Source: Coriobacteriales bacterium (GTDB lineage: Bacteria > Actinomycetota > Coriobacteriia > Coriobacteriales > UBA8131). From it: 7,712 nucleotides of DNA. Location of the stretch: positions 1 through 7,712 of the forward strand of contig JAITUO010000126.1 of assembly GCA_031286245.1 (NCBI GenBank), given 5' to 3'. The notes under the pieces are model-generated. The model did not search any database. It was given only the letters and a program-made list of their open reading frames with translations, and was not told the origin of the DNA. A program made the position numbers and the translations under genes. Shown piece after piece: positions 1 to 6,146 of the stretch. Every line of letters starts with the position of its first letter. Positions within the stretch are counted from its first letter, which is position 1.

Positions 1-327
1 GCCGGGCTCACTGGGTATCTGCACACTAAAACTGTCTGTTGATGACAGTCCCTCGAATTCATCGAATTCTACAAGCAACTGCTCGGTGATCACCTGGTTG
101 TTTGTATCTCCAATCAGGATGACTCCTCCACGCAGGTCACAGCCTTCTTTGCATGAGACATCGACAGCTAGATCGACAACCAAACCGACTGGTTGTTCTT
201 TCTTGAAACCAACTATTTCTATGACAGGAATATGCTGTTGTGTCTCTATACTGCTTTGGAGTTCCGCATCCGTAGACTCGGTAATACTTAGATCGAGGCC
301 AGGCGAAGGATCTGGAATATCAACCAT
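1..327 (-). CDS. Partial beta-rich protein of unknown function, SCKEGCDL motif (C-terminus off the left edge)
   Basis: The open frame starts at an ATG (325-327) seven bases after an AAGGAG ribosome site (335-340) and runs 109 codons to the window edge without a stop, so the C-terminus is missing. There is no signal peptide. Residues 1-35 are acidic and probably disordered. From residue 45 alternating hydrophobic residues suggest beta strands: PVGLVVDLAVDVSCKEGCDL, then GGVILIGD, then QLLVEFDEFEG and FSVQIPSEPG. This pattern, with two cysteines at 59 and 63 followed by DLRG, a central EFD and a late PSEPG, recalls small immunoglobulin-like bacterial proteins of unknown function; that resemblance is from memory and unchecked. 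It is divergent from the first flavoprotein gene but about 560 bases away, so no functional link is implied. That it is a real gene is likely; its role is unknown. Confidence 0.72.
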   Translation of the reverse strand, partial: MVDIPDPSPGLDLSITESTDAELQSSIETQQHIPVIEIVGFKKEQPVGLVVDLAVDVSCKEGCDLRGGVILIGDTNNQVITEQLLVEFDEFEGLSSTDSFSVQIPSEPG

Positions 328-377
328 AATGCTGCTCCTTATTAGGTTGGCTGGTTGCAAAGCACTATCGATATTGT

Positions 378-395
378 ACTTCAGGCTATTGAAGT
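378..395. promoter_or_regulatory. 6-bp dyad acttca/tgaagt upstream of the left-edge gene
   Basis: Perfect inverted repeat acttca-ggctat-tgaagt, followed on the plus strand by six T. It lies about 50 bases upstream of the minus-strand gene start and overlaps where its promoter would be (TACAAT-like box at 372-377 on the minus strand). It could be an operator or, on the plus strand, a weak terminator. No protein is known to bind it. Confidence 0.25.
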
Positions 396-464
396 TTTTT
401 GCACTCCTGCTACGAAACCCAATATGACAGTCCAAGAAGGATAGGAGTATCATTAGTCTACAGG

Positions 465-490
465 TTACTGATTGATAACCGCATCAGTAA
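465..490. promoter_or_regulatory. Inverted repeat ttactga-N12-tcagtaa, possible operator
   Basis: A perfect 7-bp dyad with a 12-base spacer, nested with a second 5-bp dyad (ggtta/taacc). The arrangement would suit a dimeric regulator binding upstream of the first flavoprotein gene, but the distance to its start (about 400 bases) is large. This is seen by eye only and may be chance. Confidence 0.22.
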
Positions 491-523
491 TAGAGACTAG
501 TTAATATGCCTCGGGGCAAAACC

Positions 524-546
524 CAAAGACATTAATTGGGTCTTTG
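524..546. promoter_or_regulatory. Inverted repeat caaagac-N9-gtctttg, possible operator
   Basis: A perfect 7-bp dyad with a 9-base AT-rich spacer (attaattgg) in the long upstream region of the first flavoprotein gene. Size and spacing resemble a regulator site. No regulator gene is present next to it, so the assignment is a guess. Confidence 0.25.
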
Positions 547-887
547 ACAAGGAAATATGGGACAACGAATCTAGTTGTGTGTTTTCGCTACATTACCAAG
601 CCGAGTGATTTTTCGCATTATTTATTTCTACAATATACTCCTGAGGAATCCATTCGCGGCTATGGCTAGATCCTATGTTTGTCATTCACTACCCTAATTT
701 GATTCATGCTGTATAACATCCAGCCATATTCGTGTCATATACAACCTAAGCCACAGGTTTGTTCAGTTGGGCCAGAGTCCAGGAATAGACCAGTACCCTC
801 CAATCTTTGTGACGTGTTGTCCTGTATTCCATCTTCAAGACAAATCTAGTCAACTAAGTGTCGATTAATCAGAAACGAGGAGGAAAA

Positions 888-2498
888 ATGGAAGGCAAGA
901 AAATCAAGGGCTTATCACGACGGGAATTCCTGAAAAAAGCCGGAGTAGTGACAATTGGATCAGTAGGCATAGCATCAGCAGTTAACCTGGCTGCCTGCAC
1001 TACTCCCGAAGAATCAGAACCAGAAGAGCTTGAAAATGAACCGGAAACCTTGCCCACCGATAGCATCAATTGGGACAAAGAGGTTGATGTAGTTGTAGTC
1101 GGTTACGGTGGAGCCGGTTCTGTGACAGCAATCACCGCGCATGACAATGGTGCCGAGGTTTTAGTGATTGAGAAACTAGCCCGGCCTGGTGGTAACACCT
1201 CGATATCTGGCGGAGGTATTCTGACGCCGAATAATCTTCAGCAAGCAATCACTTACTTCAGAGGTTTATACGAGCTGTCCAAATCCACTTACGATGAAGC
1301 GATAATGCTGCGTTACGCTGAAGACGCCATGGGCAACGTAGAATGGGTACAGAAACTCAAGCCAGGTACAGAGTTAACGCGTTACGGTGGAGCCGGTTTT
1401 GAAGACATCCCCGGTTCAGAGTCAATGGACAAGTTCATGATCCGGGCTGAGGGCAAGACAGCTTCGCAGGCTTTGTTTGAGATTCTCTCAGAAGCCGTTG
1501 AGCAGGTACGTGGGATCGAAGTGCTGTTGGAATGTCCAGGCAAGCGGCTGATCACAGACACTGAAGGTGCTGTGATCGGCGTCATCGCCAACAACAAAGG
1601 AACAGAGATCAAGATCAAAGCCAGACGGGGCGTTGTATTGACAACCGGTGGTTACGAGTTTGACCAGGATATGCTGCGCAACAATGTCAAAGGCTATCCG
1701 ATCATCGCCTCCGGTTGCCCAGGCAATACCGGTGACGGTGTGCGCATGGCTCAAAAAGTCGGAGCCGGGCTTTGGCACATGAACGGCGCCTCCTGCGGAA
1801 TGGGTACCAAGGTTGAAGGCTTTGAGCCTGGTTTCTCGGTAGCAGGCGGAGCCTCCAGACCGAACTTTATCTGGGTGGATAATGACGGGCATCGCTTCAT
1901 CGATGAGACAAATGTTGAGTCACATGCCGGTCTGCTGGTCGTGGATTGGTATGACCATGAAGAACTGAAGTATCCGCGTATCCCCTTCTACTTCATCTGC
2001 GACGAGAACCGGCGTAAGCAGTCGGCGATGGGATCAGCAGGCGGCTGGAACCGCGGTGCTTATTCCTGGTCTACCGACAACACTGCAGAGATTGATAAGG
2101 GCTGGATTAAAAAGGGAGAAACCCTGGCTGAACTGGCTAGCGTGATCAATGTGGACGGAAACAATCTAGCCGCCTCTGTCGCAGAGTGGAATGCTGCGGT
2201 AGCAGCAGGCGTTGATAAGCTCCATGGCCGTGCAGCGCTGGGTACAGTCATCGAACCACCGTTTTATGCGATCGAAATGCATCCTATGCTGCTGAACACC
2301 CAAGGCGGCCCACAGCGAAATGTGAAAGGTCAGATTGTCGATCCCTTTGGTGAGCCGATACCTCGACTCTACAGTGCCGGTGAGCTTGGCTGCATGTGGG
2401 GCATGATCTATCAAGGTGCCGGTAACATTGGTGAGTGCATTGTCTACGGTAAGATCTCCGGTGCCAATGTAGCTGCAGAAACTCCCTGGGACGCATAA
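888..2498 (+). CDS. Tat-exported FAD-binding lipoprotein flavoprotein (fumarate reductase/ketosteroid dehydrogenase superfamily), paralogue 1
   Basis: A 536-residue FAD-dependent oxidoreductase of the FAD_binding_2 family. The ATG at 888 is preferred over an in-frame GTG at 858 because GAGGAGG (877-883) sits just upstream and the protein then begins close to its Tat signal, SRREFLKK (residues 10-17). A hydrophobic stretch ends in the lipobox LAAC, with Cys37 as the probable lipidation site, followed by an acidic linker. The mature domain shows the dinucleotide fold VVVVGYGGAG (68-77), Glu95 for the FAD ribose with PGGNTS after it, GNTGDGVRMA (279-288), GHRFIDE (334-340), NTQGGP (470-475) and YQGAGNIGE (508-516). 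These are typical of the superfamily. No heme CXXCH site is present, so electrons must come from a separate membrane partner, not encoded nearby. The TTRD segment and ANRLGG arginine of true fumarate reductases are not apparent, so the substrate is probably another enoate or ring compound. Substrate and direction are unknown. Confidence 0.9.
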   Translation: MEGKKIKGLSRREFLKKAGVVTIGSVGIASAVNLAACTTPEESEPEELENEPETLPTDSINWDKEVDVVVVGYGGAGSVTAITAHDNGAEVLVIEKLARPGGNTSISGGGILTPNNLQQAITYFRGLYELSKSTYDEAIMLRYAEDAMGNVEWVQKLKPGTELTRYGGAGFEDIPGSESMDKFMIRAEGKTASQALFEILSEAVEQVRGIEVLLECPGKRLITDTEGAVIGVIANNKGTEIKIKARRGVVLTTGGYEFDQDMLRNNVKGYPIIASGCPGNTGDGVRMAQKVGAGLWHMNGASCGMGTKVEGFEPGFSVAGGASRPNFIWVDNDGHRFIDETNVESHAGLLVVDWYDHEELKYPRIPFYFICDENRRKQSAMGSAGGWNRGAYSWSTDNTAEIDKGWIKKGETLAELASVINVDGNNLAASVAEWNAAVAAGVDKLHGRAALGTVIEPPFYAIEMHPMLLNTQGGPQRNVKGQIVDPFGEPIPRLYSAGELGCMWGMIYQGAGNIGECIVYGKISGANVAAETPWDA

Positions 2499-2535
2499 CC
2501 GATTATTTAACACTGGCGGTATTAGCTAGAAAGCT

Positions 2536-2646
2536 TTTTGTGAGTGGTTTTATCAGGGGTCGTGGTTATCAGGTTTGATATCATGGCCCCTGGTTTAGCA
2601 GTGACTAATCAGGCGTGTTTGCTGTTGTTAGTGGTAACTCACAAAA
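2536..2646. repeat. Nested dyad: 10-bp arms around a long hairpin
   Basis: Arms ttttgtgagt (2536-2545) and actcacaaaa (2637-2646) are perfectly complementary and enclose the long hairpin at 2555-2591. The right arm abuts the terminator of the minus-strand gene. It may be a decayed miniature element, or simply the joint 3' regions of two converging genes. Confidence 0.4.
2555..2591. terminator. Long hairpin after the first flavoprotein gene, possible terminator
   Basis: Arms 2555-2571 and 2576-2591 pair over 16 positions (counting G-U pairs) with one bulged base and a GGTT tetraloop, about 57 bases after the stop codon. No T-run follows (ggtttagcag), so it is not a classical intrinsic terminator. 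It may stabilise the 3' end of the flavoprotein mRNA. Confidence 0.45.
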
Positions 2647-2674
2647 GAAAAAATGAATCGTAGTTCGGTTCATT
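2642..2674 (-). terminator. Intrinsic terminator of the 2695-3138 gene
   Basis: Read on the minus strand, a 9-bp stem (2666-2674 with 2652-2660, one G-U pair, 5-base loop) is followed directly by a T-rich run (the A-rich stretch 2642-2651 on the plus strand). It begins about 20 bases after the stop codon of the minus-strand gene, the expected place. Confidence 0.7.
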
Positions 2675-2694
2675 CTTGAGCCGTGGTTTGTTCA

Positions 2695-3138
2695 TCACTT
2701 GGCTGGCCAGATCAATAAGTCTGCAGGTGTTGTGATGATGGTTCCTAGTTTAACTTTCTTCTTGATTACGCCATGAATGCTATATGGAACGATAACTTCT
2801 AACGCAATTCCTTCTCGGTGTTCCATCAAAATGTCGATTGCGCTGCTCTTTCGCTGATTGATGAATACATCAGAGGTGAGAGCTGAGGCTTTATCGCTGT
2901 GCTTCCTTGATTTCTGTACGACCTTTAGGTTAGCGATCACACTGTTTGAGTCAGGGAACTCTGAGCCTAAATGTACTGCAATAGGAGTCATCTCATCATC
3001 CACAGATAAAGCAAAAGCAAAGGGGTAGAACTCCTGGTTCTTCTCCAAGAGCTCGCAAGCCATATGTAAAGATGCTGCATACAAGTTATCAAGATCATCT
3101 TGTGCTGCTTGTGAAACGGAGTCTCGCCATGAATTCAT
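2695..3138 (-). CDS. Conserved-looking protein of unknown function (147 aa)
   Basis: The chosen ATG (3136-3138) lies five bases after AGGAG (3144-3148); a further in-frame ATG 15 bases upstream overlaps that ribosome site and is less likely. The protein has an N-terminal helix rich in polar residues (1-33), then EFYPFAFALSVDDEM (36-50), a middle helical part (64-82), a strand ALTSDVFI (86-93), and MEHREGIALEVIVPYS (105-120), ending in a hydrophobic strand and ILLW-like tail. The EFYPF...EHREGIALEV...PY layout recalls a family of small bacterial proteins of unknown function; I cannot name it. There is no signal peptide or membrane segment, so it is probably cytoplasmic. It has its own terminator and is divergent from the second flavoprotein gene, with 160 bases between starts. 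A shared regulatory region is possible but nothing ties it to the flavoproteins. Confidence 0.8.
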   Translation of the reverse strand: MNSWRDSVSQAAQDDLDNLYAASLHMACELLEKNQEFYPFAFALSVDDEMTPIAVHLGSEFPDSNSVIANLKVVQKSRKHSDKASALTSDVFINQRKSSAIDILMEHREGIALEVIVPYSIHGVIKKKVKLGTIITTPADLLIWPAK

Positions 3139-3251
3139 GAGCTCTCCTATCATCTAGTAAAGACTCTGAAAGAGTTTCGTTCGATCAACGCTGTCCAAAA
3201 AGTATTCTAGCAGAGCAAGCAGTGGAAGATGTTTATACTGGAATCAATCAA

Positions 3252-3275
3252 GAATCTGGATATGACCACAGATTC
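3252..3275. promoter_or_regulatory. Dyad gaatctg/cagattc just upstream of the second flavoprotein gene
   Basis: A perfect 7-bp inverted repeat with a 10-base spacer, 24 to 47 bases before the ATG at 3299. A TATACT box (3234-3239) lies just upstream as a possible -10, without a good -35, so the repeat could be an operator or a leader hairpin near the transcription start. An alternative pairing, ggaatc near 3240 with gattcc (3271-3276), also exists. Confidence 0.35.
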
Positions 3276-3298
3276 CAACCAAAATAAAGGGAGAAATC

Positions 3299-4852
3299 AT
3301 GTCGATTACGAAGAATCTAACTCGTCGTAGCTTTCTGAAGGGAGCTGCTGTAGCAAGCATTGGAGTGGCTACGACAAGCCTGGCAAGCTGTTCTGATGAA
3401 CCACAAGGTTCCGGTGGTGGTGCAAAGTCACGTACTTGGGACAAGGAAACTGATGTATTGATCATTGGCTATGGCAGTGCCGGTGCTTGTGCAGCAATCA
3501 CGGCATGCGAAGCAGGCGCATCAGTTTTAATCATTGAAAAAATGGAGGCAGGTGGAGGCAACTCGATTTGCGCGCTGGGTGGTTGGACTTGCCCAACATC
3601 CTCACAGGGTGCCTACTCTTACATTATGAAGCAATTTGAAATGACCAAAGATGTAGTAGATGAGGATATAGTCCGCCATTACGCTGATGAGAGTGTAAAG
3701 ATCACCGACTGGATGAAAGAATTGGATCCTTCTCTAGAGTTCATGGAGTATGGCGGGGCAGAGTATTCCGATTTTCCAGGAGCAGAATCAATTGTGAGGG
3801 TGCGAATTGCTACTAGACCTCCCGATACTGGTGGCATGGCTTTTTTCCGGACTCTCTCAGAAGCGGCAGAATCACGGGGTGCTGAAGTCATGCTGAAGAC
3901 TCCAGCCAAAGAACTGATAACCGACGATACCGGTATGGTTATTGGCTGCCTGGCGGAGAGTGGTGGCAAGGAAATCGCTATCAAAGCCAAAAAGGGCGTC
4001 GTGCTTGCTGCTGGCAGTTATGAAAATGATCCGGACATGCGATCGATCTTTTTCTCGGGCGCGGAAATGCATACGATGGGCACTCCAGGCAATACTGGGG
4101 ATGGCGTGAGAATGGCACAAAAAGTTGGCGCCGGTCTTATCCGCATTAGTAATGTCTCGATGCAGCTCGGCCATAAGAATGACACTTGTCCAGCTTCCTA
4201 CAAGAATGGGTTCGTGTCTCCGAGATATTTTCAAGTGAATATCACGGGCAAGCGCTACGCAAATGAACCTTCGGCAAGTGTTGCGCAGACTATGTGCAAT
4301 TTCTCTGGTCGCAACGGTATTGCCTATGCAAACAACCCGAGTTATTTCATCACAGATGAAGAAGGTCGTCTTTCTGGTGGGCTTTGCACTAATTATGCCT
4401 ACTCTCGTGACTACCATACTTGGAGTAATGACAACAGCGAGGAGATCGCATTAGGCTGGGTTAAGAAGGGAGATACTTTCGAAGAGCTGGCATCCAAGTT
4501 TGGTATTGACCCAAAGGCTTTTGCTGAGACTGGCAACAAATTCAACGACTTCATTACCGCAGGCAAAGATACGGACTTTGGCAGGGATGTGTCTAAGCTA
4601 ACCCCATTGGTTCCGCCATTTTATGGTATTGAGTATACTCCTGCCCTCTTTAGCTTGGACGGGGGTCCGAGACGCAATGCCAAAGGTCAGATCCTTGATG
4701 CTTTTGGCAAAATCATTCCTCACCTATATGGTGCTGGCGAGGCTGGGACTATGTGGGGCACCGCTGGCCAAGGAGCTGGACATCTTGGTGACTGCATAGT
4801 ATCTGGTAAAATTGCTGGGATAACTGTCGCGGCGGAGACGTCCTGGAGTTAA
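3299..4852 (+). CDS. Tat-exported FAD-binding lipoprotein flavoprotein, paralogue 2
   Basis: A 517-residue protein of the same FAD_binding_2 family as the one at 888-2498. The ATG follows AAAGGGAG (3286-3293) by five bases. It has the Tat motif TRRSFLKG (8-15), a hydrophobic segment and lipobox LASC with Cys31, then a short Gly/Ser-rich linker. The FAD fold is VLIIGYGSAG (53-62) with Glu80 in LIIEKMEAGGGNS. Further shared motifs are GNTGDGVRMAQKVGAG (264-279), GKRYANE (317-323), LDGGP (453-457) and GQGAGHLGD (490-498). As in the first copy, no heme motif and no TTRD or ANRLGG active-site segments are apparent. The middle and substrate-cap regions differ considerably between copies, which suggests different substrates. 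It probably acts as a peripheral lipoprotein on the outer face of the membrane, reducing or oxidising a small organic molecule with electrons passed by an unlinked quinol or heme protein. It is transcribed alone. Family assignment is firm; substrate is unknown. Confidence 0.9.
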   Translation: MSITKNLTRRSFLKGAAVASIGVATTSLASCSDEPQGSGGGAKSRTWDKETDVLIIGYGSAGACAAITACEAGASVLIIEKMEAGGGNSICALGGWTCPTSSQGAYSYIMKQFEMTKDVVDEDIVRHYADESVKITDWMKELDPSLEFMEYGGAEYSDFPGAESIVRVRIATRPPDTGGMAFFRTLSEAAESRGAEVMLKTPAKELITDDTGMVIGCLAESGGKEIAIKAKKGVVLAAGSYENDPDMRSIFFSGAEMHTMGTPGNTGDGVRMAQKVGAGLIRISNVSMQLGHKNDTCPASYKNGFVSPRYFQVNITGKRYANEPSASVAQTMCNFSGRNGIAYANNPSYFITDEEGRLSGGLCTNYAYSRDYHTWSNDNSEEIALGWVKKGDTFEELASKFGIDPKAFAETGNKFNDFITAGKDTDFGRDVSKLTPLVPPFYGIEYTPALFSLDGGPRRNAKGQILDAFGKIIPHLYGAGEAGTMWGTAGQGAGHLGDCIVSGKIAGITVAAETSWS

Positions 4853-4902
4853 GTGTGATAGGCTAGGATATATAACACCGCTTAGGTGTGGTTTGTTGGT
4901 TA

Positions 4903-4931
4903 GGAGGCCTGTGCTAAGTGTGCAGGCCTCC
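4903..4931 (+). terminator. Strong hairpin after the second flavoprotein gene
   Basis: A perfect 9-bp GC-rich stem, ggaggcctg (4903-4911) with caggcctcc (4923-4931), and an 11-base loop, about 50 bases after the stop codon. The following gctatttcatt is only moderately T-rich. A smaller hairpin, acacc/ggtgt (4875-4889), precedes it. It probably ends or protects the flavoprotein transcript. Confidence 0.6.
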
Positions 4932-4989
4932 GCTATTTCATTACGCCTGCAGCGAGTCTTACGCCATTGTTATATTGGAGTGCAGTTCG

Positions 4990-5281
4990 GTGTTTGGCTT
5001 ACTGGTAGTGAATCCTGCTGATTATTCGTTAGTAGTTGAGGTGCCCTATTCTACGAGTGGTCTTCCAGTCAGTGGCGCGGATGTAGTCATACATCCCTAC
5101 CGAAGCAGGACTGGTTACTCTTGGCAACATACTGTATTTCTATCCAAACCCAACTATTTCGAATGTCTTGGAAGAAACGTATCATTTTTGGCAATGGAAA
5201 AAGCAATCATCGGAAGTCAACAATAAAGATATTAAACTGCTGTTTCTTGAAAATGAAATAGAGGCCCAGGAGTGGCTATGA
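4990..5281 (+). pseudogene. Frame-shifted gene fragment at the left end of the phage-like block
   Basis: Two frames each look protein-like over part of this stretch. From a GTG at 4990 (TTGGAG at 4975-4980) the first frame gives DYSLVVEVPYSTSGLPVSGA, like the start of an immunoglobulin-like or carboxypeptidase-regulatory fold (GxPVxGA). This frame stays open to 5226, but beyond about 5090 it looks poor. The next frame is open from 5087 and reads YIPTEAGLVTLGNILYFYPN, then TYHFWQW and LLFLENEIEAQEWL, to a TGA at 5279-5281. That stop overlaps the ATG of the next small gene (ATGA), as in coupled phage genes, so the second frame is probably the true C-terminus. A one-base insertion or two-base loss near 5085-5100 would join them. 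Alternatively the first frame is a separate 78-residue gene, or the second a fragment truncated by rearrangement. The function is unknown; a phage structural or tail-module protein is a guess. Confidence 0.45.
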
Positions 5282-5385
5282 CCCAGACTGACAAGTACAA
5301 AATACCAGCAAATGAGGTACAATTGACTAAATATAATTTACTGCGTTATTTGATCGAATTGAGAGAGTACCAGCAAGGATTGTGA
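5278..5385 (+). CDS. Small 35-residue protein, phage-like microgene
   Basis: An ATG at 5278 follows AGGAG (5268-5272) by five bases and opens 35 codons, MTQTDKYKIPANEVQLTKYN followed by LLRYLIELREYQQGL. Its start overlaps the stop of the upstream frame (ATGA), and its stop (TGA, 5383-5385) is one base before the next ATG (5387). Such tight packing with a good ribosome site is typical of phage structural operons and is the main reason to believe in it. The second half is predicted to be an amphipathic helix. I do not recognise the family. Confidence 0.55.
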   Translation: MTQTDKYKIPANEVQLTKYNLLRYLIELREYQQGL

Positions 5386-5386
5386 G

Positions 5387-5617
5387 ATGCCAAAGATAAT
5401 TGACCAATATAGCTGCGACGGTTGCTTGATACTAACACTCGATACCAAGCTACCGGTCTTCGACTGGTGGCCTGTCATCATCAATGGGGTTGAGCATAAA
5501 CTGGTACCAGCTTTAGATATCGGGCTCAATAGGTTCGTCATCAAGGACACCGGTGAGAACTTCATTGGCTGCGAAGTCGAGTTCACGAGCCTAACCATGA
5601 TCCAAGACAAAGACTAG
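5387..5617 (+). CDS. Small beta-rich phage-like protein (76 aa), unknown function
   Basis: The ATG at 5387 follows AAGGA (5375-5379) by seven bases and lies one base after the stop of the 35-codon gene, so both are probably co-translated. The protein has alternating hydrophobic strands: CLILTLDTKLP (13-23), WWPVIINGVEHKLVPALDIG (27-46) and the end NFIGCEVEF (58-66). The layout strand, INGVEHKLVPALDIG, strand, then FIGCEVEF recalls small proteins of temperate-phage operons that I remember as having an IDGKEY...PVYD...GKEVEF layout; this is an unchecked impression. There are two cysteines (10 and 13) as DGCLIL context but no clear metal site. It ends 32 bases before an intrinsic terminator. Confidence 0.65.
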   Translation: MPKIIDQYSCDGCLILTLDTKLPVFDWWPVIINGVEHKLVPALDIGLNRFVIKDTGENFIGCEVEFTSLTMIQDKD

Positions 5618-5648
5618 CCTTCCAGCTCTTTAACTATCACACCTAACC

Positions 5649-5680
5649 AAAAGCCGCCCATGTGCGGCTTTTTCATTTTA
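5649..5680 (+). terminator. Intrinsic terminator after the small phage-like genes
   Basis: Stem aaaagccgc (5649-5657) with gcggctttt (5664-5672), loop ccatgt, followed by a T-rich tail (tcatttta). It ends the transcript of the small genes and separates them from the scaffold-like gene. The stem's own A and T flanks could make it work in both directions. Confidence 0.82.
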
Positions 5681-5738
5681 CAGACGCGCCAGATACAAAA
5701 GGTGCGGGATTTACGCATTTGCGGGAAAGGAGCCAGAA

Positions 5739-6146
5739 GTGGCTACAGACACCGATGTGGTGGGAACAGACCCGAAACCCGGGGCAGAAGCATTTACACC
5801 AATCAATACGCAAGAAGAGCTCGACCGGGTGTTGTCGGCAAGGCTTGCGCGTGAGCGCGACAAGTACAAGCCAGAGAACTTTGACAAGTACAAGCAAGCT
5901 TTTAACGGGCAAGAACAAATCAAGGCAACACACCAAGCAGAGCTACTTGATGCGGTATCACGCGCAGAGGCTGCCGAAGCAGACGCAGAATCTGGAATCG
6001 CTCGTTTTGAGGTTGCCGGAGGTGACTACCGGATGTATATCACAAAGGGGAAATACAAAATCTTCGCAGATTCGTTTCGAGTTACTGAGAGCCAGATTGT
6101 CAGAGTAACGCTTTCTCCTACGCCGGAATTGCCGCGAGAGGATTAG
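5739..6146 (+). CDS. Chimeric phage protein: scaffold-like N-terminus joined to a beta-domain C-terminus
   Basis: The GTG start at 5739 is set by a strong GAAAGGAG (5725-5732) six bases upstream. Residues 1-85 look like the start of a phage capsid scaffolding protein (DUF4355 type): an acidic, proline-containing leader, then EELDRVLSARLARERDKYKP (26-45) and a charged alanine-rich coiled coil up to ADAES. Such proteins usually run on as coiled coil for roughly 180-200 residues. Here, after about residue 85, the character changes abruptly to beta strands: FEVAGGDYRMYITKGKYKIF (90-109), then FRVTESQIVRVTL (113-125) and a short tail, like the last strands of a carboxypeptidase-regulatory or other immunoglobulin-like domain. 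An in-frame deletion that joined a head gene to the end of another phage gene explains this best. The usual neighbours (portal, capsid, tail genes) are absent. The last four bases overlap the end of the convergent regulator gene. The product is unlikely to work as a scaffold. Confidence 0.65.
   Translation: MATDTDVVGTDPKPGAEAFTPINTQEELDRVLSARLARERDKYKPENFDKYKQAFNGQEQIKATHQAELLDAVSRAEAAEADAESGIARFEVAGGDYRMYITKGKYKIFADSFRVTESQIVRVTLSPTPELPRED

Larger units (their letters stand above)
396..887. other. Gene-free region upstream of the first flavoprotein gene
   Basis: About 490 bases with stops in every frame and no reading frame that looks coding, and no tRNA-like fold noticed. It holds two 7-bp dyads, ttactga/tcagtaa (465-471 and 484-490, spacer 12) and caaagac/gtctttg (524-530 and 540-546, spacer 9), described separately. 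No convincing sigma-70 promoter was found, although the flavoprotein gene must be transcribed from here. The length allows for a regulated promoter or decayed DNA. Confidence 0.5.

Noticed and set aside
86..427. Plus-strand open frame of 113 codons
   Set aside because: It is antisense to the left-edge minus-strand gene, has a low-complexity serine-rich product and lacks a ribosome site; the minus frame has both a good site and a protein-like sequence.
858..887. GTG at 858 as the start of the first flavoprotein
   Set aside because: The ATG at 888 has GAGGAGG immediately upstream, and the extra ten residues would lie across that ribosome site.
1488..1892. Minus-strand open frame of 134 codons inside the first flavoprotein gene
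   Set aside because: It is antisense to a clearly coding gene with intact motifs and its product shows no domain pattern. A similar 181-codon antisense frame at 3872-4417 is rejected for the same reason.
2695..4852. Toxin-immunity or two-gene operon reading of the 2695-3138 gene with the flavoprotein
   Set aside because: The genes are on opposite strands with separate ribosome sites and terminators; only a shared upstream region is supported.
5338..5610. Minus-strand open frame of 90 codons opposite the 76-aa gene
   Set aside because: The plus-strand genes are packed with good ribosome sites and lead to a terminator; the minus product is serine-rich and without pattern.
5662..6108. Plus-strand frame of 148 codons overlapping the scaffold-like gene
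   Set aside because: Its start lies inside the terminator hairpin and the product is rich in Arg, Gln and Ser, a typical out-of-frame composition; the GTG frame at 5739 has the strong ribosome site and recognisable domains.
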